Below are positions 51,388 to 58,786 of a stretch of 64,000 bases of DNA, piece by piece. Source of the DNA: Pontibacter akesuensis (GTDB lineage: Bacteria; Bacteroidota; Bacteroidia; Cytophagales; Hymenobacteraceae); the NCBI RefSeq assembly GCF_001611675.1, contig NZ_CP014766.1, positions 3,658,001 through 3,722,000 on the forward strand, in the 5' to 3' direction. Made by a program: the position numbers and the translations under genes. The notes beneath the pieces are model-generated. The model saw only the letters and a list, made by a program, of their open reading frames with translations. It was not told where the DNA came from and made no database searches. Every line of letters begins with the position of its first letter. Within the stretch, counting starts at the first letter, position 1.

Positions 51388-53184
51388 TTACCCGATGCGC
51401 AAGGTTAGGTTGCGCTTATACACCGGCTCCTGCTTTACCTGCTGTTCAACCTTCGATGCTGGCTTGGCCCAGTAATCCACCCAATCCTGCTTAAAAAGCA
51501 CAAAGGACACAGACACCATCGCCGATACCACCACCAGCACTAGGGCAGTGCTGCGGATGCCGTAATAAAAGCCATGGCGGGTGCGCCACACACCAAACCG
51601 CAGCGGGCTGAACACCGGCTCCAGCAGGGAGGCATGCAGCACATTTTGCCGCACCCATTCCATAAACCGCTCCTGGCCAATAATCACAATGCTACCCACA
51701 ATCGCCACGTTAATCAAAGCAAAGCCCGCCATCATCTGCACGTAAGGGTTATCGTACAGGTGTCCGTATACTTTCTGGCTGTACATGATGGCACCTATAC
51801 TTAGCGCGCAAATCATGGTGTTGGGCATGCTCAGCAGGAAGTTGTTCTTCGGCTTGTCGTCTTTTGGCGTGGGGATGTAGGGCACCTTTACCCGCAGAAT
51901 AGAATAAATCAAGCCCAGCAAAAACACCCACCAGGTGCCGGTGCGCAGAATACCCCCAAACAGGTGAAATCCGTTTTCGTTCTTCTCGTGGTACCAACGC
52001 TGCGCAAAATGGCGGATGCAGAGGGAAATGCACAGAAAAGGTGTAAACATGATCAGGAACTCACCCAGCGACACATACCACGGAAATTCAGCCAATAGCA
52101 GCGCCAGCACCGGAATCAGGAAGTCAATGAGGTTAAACAAGCCGAACAGGTAGTAGAGCGGCAGGGAAAAATAGTGAATCTTCTGGCGGAAGGTAAAGTG
52201 GCGGAAAAGCTTCGGGTAGACAGCAAACAGCAGCTCAAAAGTGCCACGGGCCCATTTTACCTGTTGCTTGTAGTATGAGGATAGCGTTGCCGGCACGAGT
52301 CCGCGGGTCAGTATCTTAGGTACGTAGGTTGATTTCCAGCCTTTGGCGTGCAGTTGCATGGCCGTATGCATGTCTTCCGACAAGCCTGCCGCATGGCCTC
52401 CGATGCTGTCGAGCGCTTTTCGGCGGAAGGTGCAGTTGGCGCCGATGGCTTGCACGGTGCCGTAGCTGTTCATGCCCATCATCATGGGGCCATAAAAGCT
52501 GTAGGTCTGCTCGGCGGCGCCATAGGCTACCAGGCTCTCCTTTTGATTGCTGTACGCCTGCACCACCTGCACAAAGCCAATCTCCGGGTCTTCGAAGTAA
52601 GGGAGCACCTCATCGAGAAACTCCGGCTGTGGTACGTGGTCGGGGTCAAGTATAAGGCAGATATCGCCTGTGGCTTGCTTCAAAGCATTGTTGATGTTGC
52701 CCGCCTTGGCGTTTACCTTCACTGTTCGTGTTACATGGCGCACACCCAGGCGCTCACAAGCAGCCTTCAGCACCGGGTCGTCGCCTTCGTCGCAGAGGTA
52801 GGTGGTATGCGGGTACCTGATGCGCTGTATGGCCTCCAGTGTATTGATGATCATGCTGTGCGGCTCCCCGGGGCACGCAGTGGTGAGCACATCCACGGTA
52901 AAGGCGGTGCGCAAATTCGGCTTAACAGGAACGCTAACGGCATAGTAGTGGTACCACTCGTGCAGCGTGCGCAGCAGTTTAAACCCCAGGGCCGTGGTCA
53001 GCAGCCAGTAAAGCGGCTCGTAGCCAATGTGGTCCTCATCCAGAAACCAGTACAGAAACAGTACCATGGTTAGCAGGCCCAGCCAGATCATGAACCGTAT
53101 CGCCTGCACATCCTTTCTGAAAGTGTCCGGCGCTGCCTTTATAAGGGGAGAAGATAGCTTATTCTCGGTCGCAAAGTCTAACAT
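51388..53184 (-). CDS. Cellulose synthase-like processive GT2 glycosyltransferase
   Basis: 598 residues. Two N-terminal transmembrane segments (IRFMIWLGLLTMVLFLYWFL and following), then a GT2 catalytic domain: TTACPGEP, the D-E-G-D region (YLCDEGDD, about 130-136), DPDH at 180-183, SEDMH at 269-273 and the acceptor motif QQVKWARG at 307-314. The canonical QxxRW is QQVKW here. At least five C-terminal segments follow. This is the plan of BcsA-type cellulose or beta-glucan synthases, without an obvious PilZ domain. It would make a beta-linked polysaccharide across the inner membrane. No bcsB-like gene is next to it; a divergent glycosidase gene is (202 bp between starts). Confidence 0.88.
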   Translation of the reverse strand: MLDFATENKLSSPLIKAAPDTFRKDVQAIRFMIWLGLLTMVLFLYWFLDEDHIGYEPLYWLLTTALGFKLLRTLHEWYHYYAVSVPVKPNLRTAFTVDVLTTACPGEPHSMIINTLEAIQRIRYPHTTYLCDEGDDPVLKAACERLGVRHVTRTVKVNAKAGNINNALKQATGDICLILDPDHVPQPEFLDEVLPYFEDPEIGFVQVVQAYSNQKESLVAYGAAEQTYSFYGPMMMGMNSYGTVQAIGANCTFRRKALDSIGGHAAGLSEDMHTAMQLHAKGWKSTYVPKILTRGLVPATLSSYYKQQVKWARGTFELLFAVYPKLFRHFTFRQKIHYFSLPLYYLFGLFNLIDFLIPVLALLLAEFPWYVSLGEFLIMFTPFLCISLCIRHFAQRWYHEKNENGFHLFGGILRTGTWWVFLLGLIYSILRVKVPYIPTPKDDKPKNNFLLSMPNTMICALSIGAIMYSQKVYGHLYDNPYVQMMAGFALINVAIVGSIVIIGQERFMEWVRQNVLHASLLEPVFSPLRFGVWRTRHGFYYGIRSTALVLVVVSAMVSVSFVLFKQDWVDYWAKPASKVEQQVKQEPVYKRNLTLRIG

Positions 53185-53385
53185 GCTTTGTACTGCTAGG
53201 CAGACATTTTAAAGGGTGTTTAACTAATAGGATTATGGAGCTGAAAGAGACAGGGTACTACAGGTGCAATATTTTAGCTGATCATACCGCCTCTACCGTC
53301 AATTGTGTACTTAGAACATGTAGAAAGGTTATACGTAAAGAAACTGATTTCACTAATTGAGTTGCACTAAATTTACACTTTTTAC

Positions 53386-54726
53386 ATGCTTCAACCCTTG
53401 TTCGGGAAGCTCCTGCCAAAACTTGTTTGCATTTCTTTCATCATCTTAACCCTTGCTGCCTGTAAAGCCGATCCAGACCTAGCTAACAAGTATAAACAAC
53501 AGGGGCGCAAGGTGGAAGTGGTGCAAAAAGGAGATGCCTTTGTGCTGCTGCGCAATGGGGAGCCATACTTCATCAAAGGCGCAGCCGGTTATGATTTTTA
53601 CGGACGCCTGAGCAAGTATGGCGGTAACTCCGTGCGGGTATGGCATACCGAGAATGCACAGGCGGTGCTGGACTCGGCACACAAGTATGGCCTGACGGTA
53701 ACACTGGGTCTTTGGATGGCCCGGGAGCGCGAAGGCTTCAACTATTATGACAAAGAACTGGTGGCACAGCAGACCGAGCGGTTACGGCAGGAGGTGCTCA
53801 AGTATAAAGACCACCCGGCCCTACTGATGTGGGGCGTGGGCAACGAACTGTACGCCGAGGGATCTAACCTGAAAGTATGGGATGCGGTGAACCAGGTGGC
53901 GGAGATGATCAAGAGGGAAGACCCGGAACACCCAACCACCACCACGGTTATGAACGTGCCCGACAAGGTGATTAACCTTATTGCCGATCGCTGCCCCGCC
54001 CTGGACGTGCTTTCCATCAACTCCTTTGCAGCCTTGCAGGAGGTACCGGCCGCATTAAGTGAAACAGACTGGAAAGGGCCCTATATCGTGTCAGAGTTCG
54101 GCGCCAGGGGTTATTGGGAAGCGTACTACACCTGGTGGATGGCGCCTATTGAACAGACCAGTTCCGAAAAGGCAGAATTCGCCCGTAACCAGTATGAGCA
54201 AACCGTGCTGACCGACACGAAGCGCTGCCTGGGCTCCTATGTGTTTATGTGGGGGAGCAAGCAGGAAACAACGCCCACCTGGTTTTCACTTATCAACAAG
54301 CAGGGGGAGGAAACAGCACTGGTGCAGGAAATGCGTGCGCTCTGGGGCGATACAACCAACTTCAACAAGGCACCCTACATCGCTTACCTGCAGCTGGACG
54401 GAAAATTTGCCAACGATCAGATTTACCTGCGGCCGGGCAAAAAATTTGAGGCGCTGACCTTCACTTTCGACCCTGATGGCGATATGTTGGACCTGCAGTG
54501 GGAGGTGCTGCCTGAGGCGGAGACCAGCGATGGCAACGCCGACAAGCAGGAAACCCCGGCGGCAGTGCCTCAAATGCTGGGAAAACAGCAAGGCAACAGC
54601 CTCTGGTTGCACACACCTCAAAAAGAAGGTGCTTACCGGCTTTTTGTTTATGTGCGGGACGGGCACCAGAACATAGCCACAGCCAACATTCCTTTCTTCG
54701 TGTCGAACAATCCGCTTAAAGAATAA
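53386..54726 (+). CDS. Lipoprotein glycoside hydrolase (GH-A clan TIM barrel)
   Basis: 446 residues. Lipoprotein signal (LVCISFIILTLAAC, Cys26). TIM-barrel domain about 45-330 with FIKGAAGYDFYG, NSVRVWHT, LGLWMARE, the acid/base Glu154 in WGVGNELY and a candidate nucleophile Glu237 in VSEFGARGYWE, the two-glutamate pattern of clan GH-A. The C-terminal ~110 residues are a beta domain (FDPDGDMLDLQWEVL) resembling the tail of other Bacteroidota glycosidases. Likely a beta-glucan or related hydrolase at the outer membrane. Divergent from the cellulose-synthase-like gene, so the two may share control and act on the same polymer; that link is inference. Confidence 0.83.
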   Translation: MLQPLFGKLLPKLVCISFIILTLAACKADPDLANKYKQQGRKVEVVQKGDAFVLLRNGEPYFIKGAAGYDFYGRLSKYGGNSVRVWHTENAQAVLDSAHKYGLTVTLGLWMAREREGFNYYDKELVAQQTERLRQEVLKYKDHPALLMWGVGNELYAEGSNLKVWDAVNQVAEMIKREDPEHPTTTTVMNVPDKVINLIADRCPALDVLSINSFAALQEVPAALSETDWKGPYIVSEFGARGYWEAYYTWWMAPIEQTSSEKAEFARNQYEQTVLTDTKRCLGSYVFMWGSKQETTPTWFSLINKQGEETALVQEMRALWGDTTNFNKAPYIAYLQLDGKFANDQIYLRPGKKFEALTFTFDPDGDMLDLQWEVLPEAETSDGNADKQETPAAVPQMLGKQQGNSLWLHTPQKEGAYRLFVYVRDGHQNIATANIPFFVSNNPLKE

Positions 54727-54960
54727 TATAAATAAAGTTCAATTTTGTGATAGCAAGAAGGTGCTTGGCTGACTTTTATGGAAGATATAGACCTCTCTAA
54801 CTACAAACAGGCAACAAACAGTGGTGTATTTTAGTAAAAGAACCCTACGCACCACAATGATCCTGTGAACTAGTGTCCTCTTATACTTAAGAAGCTGCTC
54901 CCGGCATCGGTGGGCTGTCGCCTGACGGCGGCTTTCAATAACTTATGGAGATAAAGCAAT

Positions 54961-55716
54961 ATGGCTAAAGTAATAGAATTGCAAGAAGGCATTCACCGCC
55001 AGGCCGCCCACGATTTTTACCGGGAGGCGCTTGGTATTCTTTCGAACAGTGATGCCGATTTTATGGTGGGAGGGGGATTTGCCCTGCGCCTCTACACCGA
55101 TATTATGCGCGATACCAAGGACCTGGACATCTTTTGTAAATCGGGCGACACGCCGCGCATCCTCAAGGCTTTTAAAGAGGCAGGGTACGAAACAGAACTG
55201 ACTGACGCCCGCTGGCTGGCAAAGGCCATCAACGGCGACAATTTCATGGATATCATCTTTAATAACCCTGGCAACCACTGCGCTGTGGACGATGAGTGGT
55301 TTGCCCGCTCCACCTCAAGTGAGCTGCTGGGCATTAAGGTGAAGGTGATACCTGCCGAAACGCTGATCTGGTCGAAGTTGTACGTGCAGAACCGCGAGCG
55401 CTTTGATGGCGCTGATATCAACCACATTATTTTGCGCTACGGCGATAAACTGGACTGGAAGTGGCTCTGGCACCACATGGACGTGCATTGGCAACTGCTT
55501 TTGTCGCAGGTGCTGTCGTTTCAGTTTGTGTATCCCTCAGAGCGCGATCTTGTGCCGAGGTGGCTTTTTGATGAGCTGATGGTACGGGCGCAGGAACAGT
55601 TCGATATGCCGCCGCCGAAGGAGAAAATATGCCGCGGCCCGCTCATCGATCAAACCCAATATGCAACCGACATCACAGAATGGGACTATAAGGTAGTTAC
55701 CATCAGATCTGTTTAA
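54961..55716 (+). CDS. Nucleotidyltransferase-fold protein
   Basis: 251 residues. The N-terminal part has the nucleotidyltransferase fold pattern VGGGFALRLYTD followed by RDTKDLDIF (Asp54 and Asp56, the DxD-type metal pair), close to MNT/AbiEii-type and aminoglycoside-modifying nucleotidyltransferase families. The rest is helical (IWSKLYVQNRERFDGADI, HHMDVHWQLLLSQVLSF) without further recognised domain. No toxin partner is seen. The next gene, a metallophosphoesterase, starts 3 bp after its stop, so the two are an operon. Function unknown; RNA, protein or small-molecule nucleotidylation are all possible. Confidence 0.78.
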   Translation: MAKVIELQEGIHRQAAHDFYREALGILSNSDADFMVGGGFALRLYTDIMRDTKDLDIFCKSGDTPRILKAFKEAGYETELTDARWLAKAINGDNFMDIIFNNPGNHCAVDDEWFARSTSSELLGIKVKVIPAETLIWSKLYVQNRERFDGADINHIILRYGDKLDWKWLWHHMDVHWQLLLSQVLSFQFVYPSERDLVPRWLFDELMVRAQEQFDMPPPKEKICRGPLIDQTQYATDITEWDYKVVTIRSV

Positions 55717-55719
55717 TTT

Positions 55720-56463
55720 ATGGACAACACAGAAAAGAAGATTACAAGAATTGCTGCAGTAGGGGATATACATGTGCGGGAGACAGACAGCGGAGAGTGG
55801 GAAAAGTATTTTGCGGAAGTCTCGAAGCAGGCGGACGTGTTGCTGCTGTGCGGCGACCTGACGGACACGGGCCGGACGGCCGAAGCCGAGATCCTGGCCG
55901 ATGAGTTGAAGGCATGCTCCATACCCGTGGTGGCTGTGCTAGGCAACCACGACTATGAGCGGGACAACCAGAAAAGCATCCGCAAGGTGCTAACCAAAGC
56001 CAAGGTGCACTTGCTCGATGGCGATAGCATTGTGATCGGGGATGTTGGGTTTGCCGGCGTGAAGGGCTTCGGCGGCGGTTTTGACCGGGGTATGCTTGGT
56101 ATGTTTGGCGAACCGATGATCAAAAGCTTTGTACAGGAGGCTGTGGATGAATCCCTGAAACTGGATAGTGCCTTGTCGCGCTTGGAGGGGGAATACGTGG
56201 ATATCAAAATGATAGCCGTGCTGCATTACTCGCCTATCCGCGCGACTGTTGTAGGGGAGCCGGAGCAGATTTTTCCTTTCCTCGGCTCCTCCAGATTAGC
56301 TGAGCCGCTAAACCGGCGGGGTGTGCAGGCTGCTTTTCATGGGCATGCCCACATTGGCACACTGGAGGGCGAAACGACCAAAGGAGTGAAGGTGTTCAAC
56401 GTGTCCAAACCCATCCTGCAGCGCGAAGGTTTTGAGCCACCCTTTTATATTTTTCAAGTATAA
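55720..56463 (+). CDS. Calcineurin-like metallophosphoesterase
   Basis: 247 residues with all metallophosphoesterase motifs: GDIH at 15-18, GDLTDTG from 45, GNHDYE at 76-81, His169 (VLHYSP) and GHAH at 208-211. No signal peptide or membrane segment, so cytoplasmic. Acts on phosphodiesters or phosphomonoesters; substrate unknown. It follows the nucleotidyltransferase gene by 3 bp and may reverse or process its product, which is inference from gene order. Confidence 0.9.
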   Translation: MDNTEKKITRIAAVGDIHVRETDSGEWEKYFAEVSKQADVLLLCGDLTDTGRTAEAEILADELKACSIPVVAVLGNHDYERDNQKSIRKVLTKAKVHLLDGDSIVIGDVGFAGVKGFGGGFDRGMLGMFGEPMIKSFVQEAVDESLKLDSALSRLEGEYVDIKMIAVLHYSPIRATVVGEPEQIFPFLGSSRLAEPLNRRGVQAAFHGHAHIGTLEGETTKGVKVFNVSKPILQREGFEPPFYIFQV

Positions 56464-56639
56464 ATAGCTGCTCCTGCTGCTTCTGCCGCGTATAGGCTTC
56501 GCTGTGCCGAACAATAATTTCTGGATTGGACCGATTGCCGCTAAACTATTGTTGAAAAATTAAGTTTACCTTTATACCCGGTTTTAGCACATCCTCATTT
56601 TTTTTCAGCTAAGCCACTTAGTACAAGTAATATCAATTT

Positions 56640-57710
56640 ATGGCAGCACCCAAATTTCAAGCACAAAAAGACTCTTTTCACGCGGAATTAAAGAGAAGAA
56701 TAAACGACTATTTTCAGGAGGAAGGCATCGCCACCACTGGCAATTACAAGCTCTACACCAAAGCTATCATCCTGACTGTTAGTTTGCTGCTGATCTACAC
56801 GCACCTGGTTTTCTTTACACCGGCCTCTGCCTTGCTTGGGCTGGTGGAGTGCGCGCTGCTGGGAGGTTTAACGGCCGCCATTGGCTTTAACGTGATGCAC
56901 GATGGCTCCCATGGCAGTTTCAGTAAGAAAAAGCGCTTGAACGAGATGGCGGGTTTGTGCCTGAACGTGCTGGGGGCGAATGAGTTTATGTGGAACACCA
57001 AGCACAATGTTATTCACCATGCCTATACAAATATTGATGGTGTGGACGATGACCTGGATGCAGGCCCGTTTCTAAGACTCTGCGAGACGCAGAAACTGCG
57101 CAAGATTCACCGCTACCAGCATTTATACTTCTGGGCAGCTTATTCCATGCTTTTCTTTTTCTGGGTGTTTTTCTCTGATTACCAGAAATACTTCACCAAA
57201 AAAGTAGGGGCAATGCCGCTTCGCAAGATGAAGACATCTGACCACATCACGTTTTGGGGCTTTAAAGTACTGCACATCGTGTTCTTCGCGGTGCTTCCCA
57301 TTTATACCGTTGGCTTCCTGCCATGGCTACTCGGCTTCCTGACTTACGGCGTTGTTACGGGGTTTGTGATGAGCATTGTGTTCCAGTTGGCGCATACGGT
57401 TCGGGAAACACACTTTCCGGTTGCCGTGCAGCCTGCTAACAAACTGGAAGATGAGTGGGCGGTGCATCAACTGAAAACCACAGCTAACTTTGCCACTAAC
57501 AATAAACTGGTGACCTGGTTTGCCGGTGGGCTAAACTTCCAGGTAGAGCATCACCTGTTCCCGAAGATCTCACACATCCATTACCCGGCGTTAAGCAAAA
57601 TAGTGGCTCAGGCATGTGCCGAGTTCAATGTGCCTTACCACAACATTCCTAACATGCGCCGTGCAGTTATGTCGCATGTCATGCACTTAAAGCAACTTTC
57701 AAGGGCATAA
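56640..57710 (+). CDS. Membrane fatty acid desaturase (acyl-CoA/linoleoyl-CoA desaturase type)
   Basis: 356 residues with the three histidine boxes of membrane di-iron desaturases: HDGSH at 87-91, HNVIHH at 122-127 and QVEHH at 301-305 (the QxxHH type of front-end/linoleoyl-CoA-like enzymes). Membrane segments KAIILTVSLLLIYTHLVFF and AAYSMLFFFWVFF. It introduces a double bond into membrane acyl chains, needing an external electron donor because no cytochrome b5 domain is fused. Cold or membrane-fluidity response is usual. A terminator follows. Confidence 0.92.
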   Translation: MAAPKFQAQKDSFHAELKRRINDYFQEEGIATTGNYKLYTKAIILTVSLLLIYTHLVFFTPASALLGLVECALLGGLTAAIGFNVMHDGSHGSFSKKKRLNEMAGLCLNVLGANEFMWNTKHNVIHHAYTNIDGVDDDLDAGPFLRLCETQKLRKIHRYQHLYFWAAYSMLFFFWVFFSDYQKYFTKKVGAMPLRKMKTSDHITFWGFKVLHIVFFAVLPIYTVGFLPWLLGFLTYGVVTGFVMSIVFQLAHTVRETHFPVAVQPANKLEDEWAVHQLKTTANFATNNKLVTWFAGGLNFQVEHHLFPKISHIHYPALSKIVAQACAEFNVPYHNIPNMRRAVMSHVMHLKQLSRA

Positions 57711-57739
57711 GGCTCCTGACACCAAGTATAAAGTATAGA

Positions 57740-57770
57740 AAAGGCTGCCCCTTTCGGGGCAGCCTTTTTT
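57740..57770 (+). terminator. Rho-independent terminator after the desaturase gene
   Basis: Arms AAAGGCTGCCCC (57740-57751) and GGGGCAGCCTTT (57756-57767) around the loop TTTC, followed by a T-run. Confidence 0.92.
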
Positions 57771-57773
57771 TGT

Positions 57774-58310
57774 GTGGATGCTACGGATTATTAATACTTC
57801 TCTATACTTTGATTCGCTTGAGTTACCCCCTAGCCTCTCTTGAGTAGGAATAATCCGCAGAAGTAGAACACCCCTGTAGTCCCCTCAAGGGGACAGTTAT
57901 ACTTGTTGCATAGGGAAGACAGTGGCTAGTGGAACTGTGTTCAGTCCTTGGGTGGGGGTAGGGGCCCTCGAAAAAGAGCGCCTTGTAATTGATGCGGTGC
58001 CCGAAGGGCAGCCTGCAGCGCAGCGGTGGCAGCTTCAATTGCACCGCGCGATGCCCTATATGAGCGGGGCCCCTTCCCCCAGGACGGGGCCCCGCTCATA
58101 TAGGGCCCCTACCCCAGCCGTGAACGCTCCAAAGGTAGAAGTGAAGCAATAGGTATTAGGGAGCTGGAGTTGGAGGGTCAGCAGCAGCCTGAAAGGATAG
58201 CTTATTCGCAGATGCGGAAGCTGTGGCTATGGAAGTATAGCCGAAGCAGTCGATGGCACAAGCGGACGCTGGGAGCTGTAAAGTATGGATACATCAAAAT
58301 ATGCATCTCA
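57774..58310. other. Intergenic region with palindromic elements; no gene seen
   Basis: About 540 bp without a credible gene. It contains a small palindrome (GTCCCC/GGGGAC around 57879-57894) and a larger inverted-repeat structure (57955-58115). The rest has no structure I could see. Confidence 0.6.
57955..58115. repeat. 161-bp inverted-repeat-bounded element with an internal 20-bp hairpin
   Basis: The outer 14-mer GGGGTAGGGGCCCT (57955-57968) is repeated inverted at 58102-58115. Inside its right end lies a perfect 20-bp inverted repeat (58054-58073 and 58086-58105, core GAGCGGGGCCCC) around a 12-nt loop. No T-run follows, so it is not an ordinary terminator. It resembles a small non-coding palindromic element. 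Confidence 0.65.
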
Positions 58311-58352
58311 ACACAAAAGGGGCCGCTGTTGATACAGCGGCCCCTTTTGTGT
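58311..58352. terminator. Rho-independent terminator after the ACP-like gene
   Basis: Arms of 19 bp (58311-58329 and 58334-58352, core GGGGCCGCTGT) around the loop TGAT, with A/T runs; 18 bp beyond the minus-strand stop at 58371. Confidence 0.88.
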
Positions 58353-58370
58353 TGTGGCTTAGTAGAAGTG

Positions 58371-58631
58371 CTACCCCGCCTGCTTTATACTTTGGTTGTA
58401 CACATAGTTAACAAAGTCGTCGATGGAGTAGACCGGCACTTCATCCGGGATTGTCAGCTGGTAAGTTTTTTCTACGGCCAGTATAATATCCACCACATCC
58501 ACTATGTCGAAGTCAAGTTTAGTGAAATCTCTAACCTTCAGAAGCCGGCTGGGGTTTACTTTTTTGATGGAGCTGATGATGTTCACCAGTTCATCTTGAA
58601 TTGCCTGTGTCGTGTTCGTTACATTTTTCAT
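58371..58631 (-). CDS. Acyl-carrier-protein-like protein lacking the phosphopantetheine serine
   Basis: 86 residues with the ACP four-helix pattern and a typical acidic helix II and ending (VVDIILAVEKTYQLTIPDE, DDFVNYVYNQ). At the position of the invariant DSL motif it reads DIV (Asp42-Ile43-Val44-Asp45); Ile43 (codon ATA) replaces the serine that normally carries 4'-phosphopantetheine. The rest of the family pattern, including IPDE, is intact. It therefore probably cannot carry an acyl chain in the usual way. It stands alone between a terminator and the RND operon. Role unknown; a protein-protein adaptor is one possibility. Confidence 0.82.
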   Translation of the reverse strand: MKNVTNTTQAIQDELVNIISSIKKVNPSRLLKVRDFTKLDFDIVDVVDIILAVEKTYQLTIPDEVPVYSIDDFVNYVYNQSIKQAG

Positions 58632-58718
58632 GGCATTAAGGGTAAGTTGAGGGAAGCCAGTTGGCTATAAGGGTGCTGCGAGACAGCAGCTTTACTTGTG
58701 TTGTTGTAGGCAGACATA

Positions 58719-58751
58719 AAGATTGCGGAAGCCAGGAGCCTCCGCAATCTT
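58719..58751 (-). terminator. Possible terminator of the RND efflux operon
   Basis: Arms AAGATTGCGGA (58719-58729) and TCCGCAATCTT (58741-58751) around an 11-nt loop, 36 bp beyond the minus-strand stop at 58787. The T-run is poor. Confidence 0.6.
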
Positions 58752-58786
58752 GCTACCATCAGTATGTATAAGAAAACAGGTTCATT

